Positions 19,701 through 26,302 of a stretch of DNA of 53,167 bases are shown one piece after another. How positions within the stretch are numbered: the first letter of the stretch is position 1; each line of letters opens with the position of its first letter. The DNA is from Bacteroidales bacterium (GTDB lineage Bacteria; Bacteroidota; Bacteroidia; Bacteroidales; GCA-2748055), in contig JAFGWU010000079.1 in NCBI GenBank assembly GCA_016936975.1, positions 1 to 53,167 of the forward strand, given 5' to 3'. Both the position numbers and the translations under genes were made by a program. The notes beneath the pieces were generated by a model. That model was not told where the DNA came from. It saw only the letters and a program-made list of their open reading frames with translations, and searched no databases.

Positions 19701-22291
19701 CCCCGTTGATCCCCTTCCGGCACTTTTATGCCTGAATATACCTGGTAGGGAGAGCAGGGTACCACTATCTGATCAATGCTGAAATCTCCGGATTTTTCGA
19801 ACACGCGGGAGGTAAACACGGCATTAAGCATCCCGGGGGCCTTACCGGTTATTTCAAGTCTTTTCGAAACCTGTGCCGTGCCGGATTCATCCAGGTAACC
19901 GGAAAAAAACGTAACCGGATAGGAATAGAGCTCTTTTGAAGGATCTTCAAAATCATAGCCTTCAAATCCCCTGAAGGCTGTTTGACGCGACCGCAGCGAT
20001 ACTTCAACTTCCGCTTTAAGATTTCCGGCGGTGGCTCCCGTCAGCCATCTGCTTTTTATGAATCCCCTGACAGGGCCCTCATGAGGTTTCAGTAACTCGT
20101 CGGCAAAGGACAACTCTATTTTCAGCCGGTTGGGCTTGATGGTTTCGATATTAAGACTTTTTGTAAAAGTGGCTCCCCCGATTTTTGCATAAACCGTGTA
20201 AGAACCTGTTAATGCATCTGCTTCCGTTGCGGTGTGAAAACTGTAGAAACCGTTTTCCCGGCCATAATCCACTGCTCTTTTCACGATTTTGCCGCGGGGA
20301 TTCATCAATTCGAACAGCACCGGGTGGTCATCGGGAACCGGGTTGGCTTTATCATCCAGGATGAAACTTATGAAGATTGAATCCCCGGGGCGCCATACAC
20401 CCCTTTCACCGTAAATAAAGCCTTTTAGACCTTTATGCACCGAGGTGCCTGAAACATCAAACATGCTGTATGAAAGTGCGGAGCCGTCGTTCAGTTTAAG
20501 ATATCCCTTACCGGAACTGCTCTCCGCGACAACCAGGAAAGGAACACTGTTCAGATCAAAACGAACCGTTCCGTGGTTATCCGTGGAACCCTCTGCCAGA
20601 AGCTGTTGCTGAAAATTATATACCTTAACCGGAATACCGGTGAGCGGAACGGCCTCCAGCAGGTCTGTAACCGTCACCAGGAGTTGTTCACCGGAGCCTC
20701 TTTTGGCAATCAGTCCGAGATTGCTGGCCAGCACGTTCCTGCTGACGGTCCGACTGTGGCCATAATAGGCCTCCTTGCAGGGATCCTCCCGGTCTTCCCA
20801 TTCATATCCATCATAGTAATAATAATCATAATTGCTGTGATAACTCTCATAGGAATCCCAGTATGACATCTCATCCTCACGGTATGGATCGTCTTGCTCT
20901 TGCTGTTCATGAAGGTTTGCTTCATCCGGATCATCATCCCCGCATGGATAGAGCGAATAGGCCTTTCTGAATCCCAGCTCAACACGGTAGATGGCCCCCG
21001 GTTCGGTCCTGACCAGGTCGGTCAGATTCAATGAAAATGTGTTCCATTCACCGTAATGAATGGATTTTTCGGAAAAGAGATCAACACGCTTATTAAGGAT
21101 AAGTCGTCCCGCCCGCTTCAGCTCCATACTGCCCGGTAATTCATTAACCTGCAGAAACTGTGCGATATTATCTTCATATATTTTTATAACCTTAAGATCA
21201 ACCGCTTTCAGGTTAACCGCCTTAAAAGGCAGAAGCACACCGGCTGACGCCGGAATAATGACCCCGTGCCCCAGCAGTTCCACCGCGGGTTTTATCTCTT
21301 CAAAAACCACAGAAATTACCTCTCCTGCTTCAAGGGTTTTCCCAGTAATGTTTTTTATTCCCGGTTCGATGAACAGGTTTACCGTCCCATTCTGCCTTAC
21401 TTCAGGAAAAGCCAGTATGTTGTTCCCCTCAACCACAAATTTTAGATCGGTATCGGTCTGAAGCCTTATGAGGCCGTCAAGAAACTGGTTCTTCATTATC
21501 GGATCAGAAAAGCTGATGACCATGTGCTGTTCCGGATACTGCACCACCCTGTGGCCAATCACATGGAAACTCCCCAGAGGAGGAACCGTAAACAGCTCCT
21601 CTCCTTCCTGTTCAGCTCCAATCAACGAGCCTTTATAAAGGATGGTGACCGTTTCCTCTTTTTCCGAACGGAGGACACTGTCAATGACAAACCGGTGCTC
21701 CCTTCCGTTATCTGAATGATCCCATGATACGGGAAGGGCCCTGTCTTGCTGCATCACTTTCAGAACCGACTGCATAGCAACAGGATCCGCGACATCTGCT
21801 GTATTCACAATGCCAGTAATGGTGTTTTTCCCTGGTTCATAATCGTTATAAGGCCTGAATCCTTCAATCATCAAACCCATGCTCTGTGAGAGTGTGCGGA
21901 AACCAAACTCAAACTGTTTATTATCTGCTGAAACAGGGGTTAGTCCCGACAGTTTTACCTTAACCCGGTATGAAGTTCCCGGTTTAAATCGTTCCGCCGG
22001 CCTGAATTCCAGGGTCCTGCTATCGATGTAGTAAATGGTTCCTTCCACATCGGGGGACAGTACCATTAAATTCCTGTCCGCTATCGAATTCGGGCTGACA
22101 GAATCTGTGAAATTCTGCGCAAGTCGTATGGTTACCGCTGATTCTGTTGAAATGATCCCGCTGGTGTAGGCTGCTACCAGAGGATTGAATTCCGGAACCC
22201 ATTCCGGTTCGATTACCCGGTCAAATTTGCATCCGGAAAAAATTAGAAAAAAGAGTGCCGGAAGAATAATTATGAGCTGTTTGAGTTTCAT
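16718..22291 (-). CDS. Bacterial alpha-2-macroglobulin family lipoprotein
   Basis: Very large periplasmic protease trap of 1857 residues. It starts with a signal sequence ending IFSGC, a probable lipoprotein signal. MG-type domains follow, with YGERGVWRPGDSIFISF in the middle. The thioester motif is CIEQ (Cys1403 to Gln1406) in YPHGCIEQVTSAAF, followed by the helical thioester domain and a receptor-like C-terminal domain. An Asp/Tyr-rich insert lies at about residues 450-512. An in-frame TTG at 22318 would add nine residues; the ATG at 22291 is preferred because it puts the signal peptide at the N-terminus. By analogy with YfhM it should bind invading proteases covalently and work with PBP1C. 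Confidence 0.94.
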   Translation of the reverse strand: MKLKQLIIILPALFFLIFSGCKFDRVIEPEWVPEFNPLVAAYTSGIISTESAVTIRLAQNFTDSVSPNSIADRNLMVLSPDVEGTIYYIDSRTLEFRPAERFKPGTSYRVKVKLSGLTPVSADNKQFEFGFRTLSQSMGLMIEGFRPYNDYEPGKNTITGIVNTADVADPVAMQSVLKVMQQDRALPVSWDHSDNGREHRFVIDSVLRSEKEETVTILYKGSLIGAEQEGEELFTVPPLGSFHVIGHRVVQYPEQHMVISFSDPIMKNQFLDGLIRLQTDTDLKFVVEGNNILAFPEVRQNGTVNLFIEPGIKNITGKTLEAGEVISVVFEEIKPAVELLGHGVIIPASAGVLLPFKAVNLKAVDLKVIKIYEDNIAQFLQVNELPGSMELKRAGRLILNKRVDLFSEKSIHYGEWNTFSLNLTDLVRTEPGAIYRVELGFRKAYSLYPCGDDDPDEANLHEQQEQDDPYREDEMSYWDSYESYHSNYDYYYYDGYEWEDREDPCKEAYYGHSRTVSRNVLASNLGLIAKRGSGEQLLVTVTDLLEAVPLTGIPVKVYNFQQQLLAEGSTDNHGTVRFDLNSVPFLVVAESSSGKGYLKLNDGSALSYSMFDVSGTSVHKGLKGFIYGERGVWRPGDSIFISFILDDKANPVPDDHPVLFELMNPRGKIVKRAVDYGRENGFYSFHTATEADALTGSYTVYAKIGGATFTKSLNIETIKPNRLKIELSFADELLKPHEGPVRGFIKSRWLTGATAGNLKAEVEVSLRSRQTAFRGFEGYDFEDPSKELYSYPVTFFSGYLDESGTAQVSKRLEITGKAPGMLNAVFTSRVFEKSGDFSIDQIVVPCSPYQVYSGIKVPEGDQRGALLTDTLHTIDVVTVDENGQRVGNRKLRVSVYKLDWRWWYESSPGELAAFLGSNYQALVQTETIFLKQGSGSFSFKIDYPEWGRYFIHVEDETGGHAAGKVVFIDWPGWAGRAGKGEPDAAAVLAFSTGKSTYSVGEKAVLNIPSSNNGRILVSIENGSGVLKQEWIEATGSETTYSFEVTSGMTPNVYVYASLIQPHASTENDLPIRMFGVIPIMVEDPATKLKPIIEMPGELSPSSQVKLKVSEANRREMTYTIAMVDEGLLDLTRFKTPDPWSHFYAREALGVKTWDIFDQVLGAYGGRIDGIYNIGGGEEGAGVDRAREANRFPPVVKFLGPFTLKARSNTHTIAVPNYIGSVRTMVIAGTKGAYGWTEKTTPVRQPLMVLATLPRVLGPGEESNLPVNVFVMDDRIKDVDVTVSAEGVTVIDEKSKHLQFGATGDKIVDFKLRTPLRTGTARVNVSVTSEGEKAEYHLELNIRSSNPRVVQYETFVMNPGESATGEIAFAGMKGTNDLSLEVSGIPPIDFDRRLKFLLQYPHGCIEQVTSAAFPQLYLADVVDVPEAVRKKTEKNIKEAIKKLAAYQLSDGSFSYWPGRTTVSSWGTSYAGHFLAEAADKGFDIPGSLMENWKKYQRKEVRRWTLSGKQDRYEIKQEQIMQAYRLFTLSLVGEAELGAMNRMRERTDLVSGAKWRLAAAYALAGQEGTARELAEKASVQVDEYDDSGYTFGSGTRDRAMILEAMVLMNMRNEAVPLLEMVSGALSDQQWMSTQTAAYSLVAVAKYIKGTEIKGNLKFDYRLNGGASHHAETGLSLCQINLDPGDEQMARIELKNNSERMIFVRIINNGIPPPGKEQAYEENLKLGIEYIDMDGNPINVSKIRQGTDFRVVYTLYNPGLLGVYENMALTAIFPSGWEIHNERLFNTTQEVQSFHYQDIRDDRVMTYFNLGPRETKIYTIRLNAAYKGRFYLPSVKAGEMYRHNIQALVPGQWIEVTEAE

Positions 22292-22412
22292 TGAATGAGG
22301 AATTTTTAAGTGCGTCAATAAAATTAGAAAAGCAAAAGCACAAATTCAATTTACACCTTGCATTTATTTTTTGAATATTACGGGTATGAAGGCGGCCGTC
22401 CAATCTCTTCGG

Positions 22413-22787
22413 TTAGCACTGGGTAATTTTATTCAATCCTTTTTTTATCTGTTTTTGAATAGCGTCAAATCCTTCGATTTTTTGAGACTGATATACAATG
22501 ACCAGGTAAAGATGTTTCCCGGCGTTTTTCAACCGATGATAGAACTCCGGTTTAAGCAAACGGTAGGCCTCCTTTATTCTCCTTTTAACGCGGTTCCTGT
22601 CGGTCGCTTTTTTTAAATACTTTTTTGGAACCGAGACGGCAACCGATGCAGGAAAAGGAGCGGTTTTCGTTTCAAGGCAGACAATCCGCAGGGGATAGAC
22701 ATTGACGACAAATCCTTCCCGGAAAACGCGGTTTATCAGCCGGTTGCTTTTAAGCCTTTCTTTTTTATTGAATGTTAATCCCGGCAT
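22413..22787 (-). CDS. rnpA: Ribonuclease P protein component
   Basis: Small basic protein that binds the RNase P RNA and helps mature tRNA 5' ends. The hallmark TDRNRVKRRIKEAYR is near residues 81-95, preceded by SVPKKYLKKA; the protein is rich in Lys and Arg. Its 124 residues are normal. In many bacteria rnpA follows rpmH; here it follows hemD with a strong terminator between them, so it must have its own promoter, though I could not identify a clear one. Downstream, after a gap of 121 bases, comes the alpha-2-macroglobulin gene. Confidence 0.95.
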   Translation of the reverse strand: MPGLTFNKKERLKSNRLINRVFREGFVVNVYPLRIVCLETKTAPFPASVAVSVPKKYLKKATDRNRVKRRIKEAYRLLKPEFYHRLKNAGKHLYLVIVYQSQKIEGFDAIQKQIKKGLNKITQC

Positions 22788-22806
22788 GATGGTCCAAGGT
22801 ACAAAA

Positions 22807-22836
22807 AAGGCTGATCGGGGAGTGATGATCAGCCTT
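22807..22836 (-). terminator. Intrinsic terminator after hemD
   Basis: A perfect ten-base stem, AAGGCTGATC (22807-22816) with GATCAGCCTT (22827-22836), closes a loop of ten bases. On the minus strand the stem runs into CCTTTTTTGT. It lies 27 bases past the hemD stop and 20 bases before the rnpA start, so it should end the DUF4271-hemD transcript. Confidence 0.85.
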
Positions 22837-22863
22837 GAAATTTGCGCTTAAAAACGATTAATC

Positions 22864-23625
22864 TTATTTCTTCCCGTTGTTCTTATTAAAATCCTTGATA
22901 AAATTCTCCAGCGCCATCGTCATAGAGGGGGCCTGTGGCTGGGGCGCCTGAATATCAAGCCTTAATCCGGCTTCTATGACCGCTCTGGCTGTTTTATCTC
23001 CGAAAGAGGCAATTTTGGTGTCGTTTTGCCTGAAGTTGGGGAAATTCTGAAATAGTGATTTTATGCCCGAGGGGCTGTAAAAAACCAGAATGTCATAATT
23101 GACATCCGCCAGGTCCGATAAATCACTGCATTCCGTCCTGTACAGGATGGTTTTTGTGAACCTGAATTTGTGCTGATCCAGTAAAGCCGGAATTTCGGTT
23201 TTATGGGCGGCAGAAAGAGGTAGAAGGAATTTTTCATCCTTATGTTTCAGCATGATTTCGACCAGATCCTCCATTTTGCCTTCACCGTAGAAAATTTTCC
23301 TTTTCCTGTAAACGATATATTTCTGCAAATAGAAGGCGGTGGCCTCTGAAATACAGAAATATTTCATCGATTCGGAAATGACCGTCCGGGTTTCCTCGGC
23401 AATTCTGAAAAAATGGTCGATGGCTGTTTTACTGGTAAAAATTACCGCTGAATGAGCAGGGAGATCAACTTTTTCCTGCCTGAATTCTTTGGCACTCACC
23501 CCTTCAACATGAATGAACGGACGAAAATCAATTTTCAGATTGTGTTTTTCCGCTAAATCGTGATAGGGGGATTTGTTGTTCTCAGGCTCAGGCTGAGATA
23601 CAAGGATCTTTCTGATTCTATTCAT
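22864..23625 (-). CDS. hemD: Uroporphyrinogen-III synthase family protein
   Basis: Cyclises and rearranges hydroxymethylbilane to uroporphyrinogen III in tetrapyrrole synthesis. The sequence shows the two-domain HemD pattern: a VSQPEPENNKSPYHDLAEK start, then AVIFTSKTAIDHFF near 65-78, a central KILVEIM-like linker, and DILVFYSPSGIKSLF with IASFGDKTARAVIEAG in the second half. HemD is poorly conserved, so the call rests on overall pattern and on the neighbour: a DUF4271 gene directly upstream is the usual arrangement in Bacteroidota. No other haem genes are in the window. At 253 residues it is of normal length. Confidence 0.85.
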   Translation of the reverse strand: MNRIRKILVSQPEPENNKSPYHDLAEKHNLKIDFRPFIHVEGVSAKEFRQEKVDLPAHSAVIFTSKTAIDHFFRIAEETRTVISESMKYFCISEATAFYLQKYIVYRKRKIFYGEGKMEDLVEIMLKHKDEKFLLPLSAAHKTEIPALLDQHKFRFTKTILYRTECSDLSDLADVNYDILVFYSPSGIKSLFQNFPNFRQNDTKIASFGDKTARAVIEAGLRLDIQAPQPQAPSMTMALENFIKDFNKNNGKK

Positions 23626-23656
23626 AGATAGCTCTTTTCTGTTCTCTTATCTCAAC

Positions 23657-24463
23657 TCAAACAATGGATGAAATCCACTTAAAAAGTACCATAAGAGGTA
23701 TCATTTCAAGGGCACAAAGGTACAAAAACAAATGCAAAATCAAAACCTTACGGTTTAGCGAAAAGAGAATTCCCCTGTAGATTCTTAGAATAAGCAGGAT
23801 TCCCATAAGGGATATAGAGGTCCATTCCAGTATATCCCTGAACAATCCGTTCGTATAGATGATAGCAAAAATAAAAGGAATGATTATTAGCCCGGTAAGC
23901 TTGTTGAACGTAAACATATGGTACCGGTACTCCCTCAGCAGATTTTTTTGATTAAAAATATGGCCTGTTATGTCGATCAGTAACACTCTTCCGAGAAACA
24001 GTGCCAGTAAGAAGGCGATGTTAAACAGGTAAAGTCTGAACCCTGTCAGACCATAAGGATAGAAGCCGAATTTATGCTCCATCACCACCAGATAAAAGCC
24101 GAAACTTAAAAAGTAGAGGCCATACAAAATATTATCCAGGTGCTTTTGCAGTATGCTGTTGTCGTTGAACATTCCCTGGGTGACCGGGAAACTCAATGAA
24201 GTCTGTACCGTTCTCAGCAAGATATTTCCATATTTCATTCTGAACCAGGCCACGAATATCAGAAGTCCGACCATTGTAAAAAAATACCAGTCAGGGGACG
24301 GGGCACCTGCCTGCAAGGCCTGATCCATAACCGTTCCGGGTAATTCTGAATGGCTTGCCAGCTGGGATGCTTTAAAAACCGGGGGTCCCTTATCAGCCTG
24401 AACAAGGGTATCCTGAAGAATGCTACTGTGAATTGCAACAGACAGCGAATCGACTGATATCAT
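23657..24463 (-). CDS. DUF4271 domain integral membrane protein
   Basis: A protein of 268 residues. After a non-conserved N-terminal stretch of about 75 residues come six to seven hydrophobic helices (starting YFFTMVGLLIFVAW near 79, then FYLSFGFYLVV, ILLALFLGRVLL, LIIIPFIFAIIYT and others). The family is found in Bacteroidota next to hemD and has no established function. It is probably cotranscribed with hemD, 31 bases downstream. A TAnnTTTG promoter element lies 17 bases before the ATG. A role in haem handling or envelope function would be guesswork from position. Confidence 0.85.
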   Translation of the reverse strand: MISVDSLSVAIHSSILQDTLVQADKGPPVFKASQLASHSELPGTVMDQALQAGAPSPDWYFFTMVGLLIFVAWFRMKYGNILLRTVQTSLSFPVTQGMFNDNSILQKHLDNILYGLYFLSFGFYLVVMEHKFGFYPYGLTGFRLYLFNIAFLLALFLGRVLLIDITGHIFNQKNLLREYRYHMFTFNKLTGLIIIPFIFAIIYTNGLFRDILEWTSISLMGILLILRIYRGILFSLNRKVLILHLFLYLCALEMIPLMVLFKWISSIV

Positions 24464-24479
24464 TCATGGTTATTTGGTG

Positions 24480-24510
24480 CAAAGATAAGCAATATCGGAT
24501 CGCTAAAAAA
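24480..24510 (-). promoter_or_regulatory. Putative promoter of the DUF4271-hemD pair
   Basis: On the minus strand TTTT (24510-24507), 19 bases, then TATCTTTG (24487-24480). The -7 element matches fully and the -33 differs by one base. Predicted start is about a dozen bases before the ATG. Confidence 0.45.
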
Positions 24511-24566
24511 AGTTAATTATATATCATAATGCAGTCCGTGAAGATGGGTTAGCAAAAAAATAAGAA

Positions 24567-24574
24567 TAACTTTG
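24567..24574 (+). promoter_or_regulatory. Putative -7 element of the processing-protease gene
   Basis: TAACTTTG, a full TAnnTTTG match, 32 bases before the ATG of the S41 peptidase gene. No TTTG at the proper distance upstream. It forms a divergent promoter region with the DUF4271 gene. Confidence 0.4.
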
Positions 24575-24606
24575 CAGACCAATCTGGCATTGCCTCAAAC
24601 ATTTCC

Positions 24607-26298
24607 GTGATGAAAAAAAAGAAGTTACTGATTACCGGTATTATCATAGTATTGATCAGTTCGGGCTTTTCGACCATTCAAAATAAGGATCTTGAAATCG
24701 TTAAGAACCTTGATATCTATTTCACGTTATTCAGGGAGCTGAATATGTTTTACGTGGACGAGACCGATCCCGAAGAATTGGTTACCACGAGTATAAACGC
24801 CATGCTGTCATCGCTTGATCCTTATACGACCTATATTCCCGAAGCCAGCATGGATGATTTCCAGTTCCAGACAACCGGTGAATACGGGGGAATTGGTTCC
24901 CTGATCCGGCGTTCAGGTACTCACACCATCATTGCAGAGCCTTATGAAGGTTTTCCTGCTGCAAAATCAGGTCTGAGGGCGGGAGATGTCCTTCTGGAAA
25001 TAGATGGAAAACCCACCGACGGCCTGGCAATCGAGACGATCAGCGACATGCTCAAGGGAAAACCGGGAACAGAACTGAGGATATTGATAGAGCGTTACGG
25101 GGAGGATGAACCCATTAAATTTACATTGACCAGGGAAAAAATATCGATCAGTAATGTCCCTTACTACGGAACCCTCAATGACGGCAAAACCGGGTATATC
25201 CGGATAAGCAATTTTACTTCCGGTGCAGGCAAGGAGGTGGAGATTGCCTTCAGGGATCTTAAGTCGGAACAGCAGATTGAATCATTAATCCTTGATTTAC
25301 GCAGTAATCCGGGCGGGCTGCTCATTGAAGCGGTCCGGATCTGTAATTTGTTTGTAGACAAGGGATTGTTGATCGTAAACACCAAAGGAAGGGTCAAACA
25401 ATGGGATTCTGAATACGTGACCCAAAAATCACCCCTTGACAAGGAGATTCCCATTGTGGTCCTCGTTAACCGGGCATCCGCATCGGCAGCGGAAATTGTT
25501 GCGGGGGCACTTCAGGACCTCGATCGTGCCGTTATTGTGGGACAGCGTACCTTCGGAAAGGGTCTTGTGCAAACCAGCCGTCCGCTGAAGTACAATGCCC
25601 AGCTGAAGGTTACCACGGCAAAATATTATATCCCCAGCGGCCGCTGCATCCAGGCTCTCGATTATACCCACAGAAATGAGGATGGCAGTGTGGGATTTAT
25701 TCCCGATTCCCTGATCTCGGAGTATAAAACCAGGAATGGCCGGATGGTATACGACGGAGGGGGCATACAACCCGATTTTGAGATAATCCCTGAATTAATC
25801 GGTGAAATTACCATTCAACTCTATACACAGAATCTCATTTTCGATTACGCCACCCGTTATGCCGCCATGCATCCCGAAATCGGATCACCGGATGGATTCA
25901 GTCTGAGTGATGAAGATTACCTCGATTTTCAGAATTTTGTCGAAACCAGGGGGTTTTCATATCAAACAGAAACCGAGCAGATTTATAACGAACTGGTTAC
26001 TACTGCAAAAAAGGAAAAATATTACCAGGTTGCCGAGGAAGCGTTCCTTAAGCTTGAAGAAAAACTTATGCACGATAACCTCCAGGACCTTGAAACCTTC
26101 AGACCCGAAATTCAAGAACTGCTGCAGGAAGAGATTGTAAACCGGTTCTATTACCAGGCAGGCCGTGTGCAGGCGCAAATCCAGAATGACATCCAGCTCG
26201 ATAAAGCCACTGAGCTTTTACAAAATCCGCAACAGGTGGAAGAAATTCTGAACGGGCAGATTGGAGCCCTTGCCATTGAACGGACTGAAGCGATTTAG
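24607..26298 (+). CDS. S41 family C-terminal processing peptidase
   Basis: Periplasmic serine protease of the CtpA/Prc type, which trims or degrades envelope proteins. It starts with a signal anchor (residues 6-22). A PDZ domain follows (EYGGIGSLIRR near 92 through GKPGTELRILIERYG near 160), then the catalytic domain with LILDLRSNPGGLL, the serine region NRASASAAEIVAGAL (near 288-302) and the lysine in TFGKGLVQTSRPL (near 318). A helical C-terminal extension completes 563 residues, usual for Bacteroidota members. It is monocistronic, and its stop is four bases from the stop of convergent polA. Substrate unknown. Confidence 0.93.
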   Translation: MMKKKKLLITGIIIVLISSGFSTIQNKDLEIVKNLDIYFTLFRELNMFYVDETDPEELVTTSINAMLSSLDPYTTYIPEASMDDFQFQTTGEYGGIGSLIRRSGTHTIIAEPYEGFPAAKSGLRAGDVLLEIDGKPTDGLAIETISDMLKGKPGTELRILIERYGEDEPIKFTLTREKISISNVPYYGTLNDGKTGYIRISNFTSGAGKEVEIAFRDLKSEQQIESLILDLRSNPGGLLIEAVRICNLFVDKGLLIVNTKGRVKQWDSEYVTQKSPLDKEIPIVVLVNRASASAAEIVAGALQDLDRAVIVGQRTFGKGLVQTSRPLKYNAQLKVTTAKYYIPSGRCIQALDYTHRNEDGSVGFIPDSLISEYKTRNGRMVYDGGGIQPDFEIIPELIGEITIQLYTQNLIFDYATRYAAMHPEIGSPDGFSLSDEDYLDFQNFVETRGFSYQTETEQIYNELVTTAKKEKYYQVAEEAFLKLEEKLMHDNLQDLETFRPEIQELLQEEIVNRFYYQAGRVQAQIQNDIQLDKATELLQNPQQVEEILNGQIGALAIERTEAI

Positions 26299-26302
26299 CG
26301 AT

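Noticed and set aside
20573..20866. Plus-strand open frame over the Asp/Tyr-rich part of the alpha-2-macroglobulin
   Set aside because: It is the mirror of a biased coding segment (Ile/Val-rich opposite Asp/Tyr codons), with no start signals of its own.
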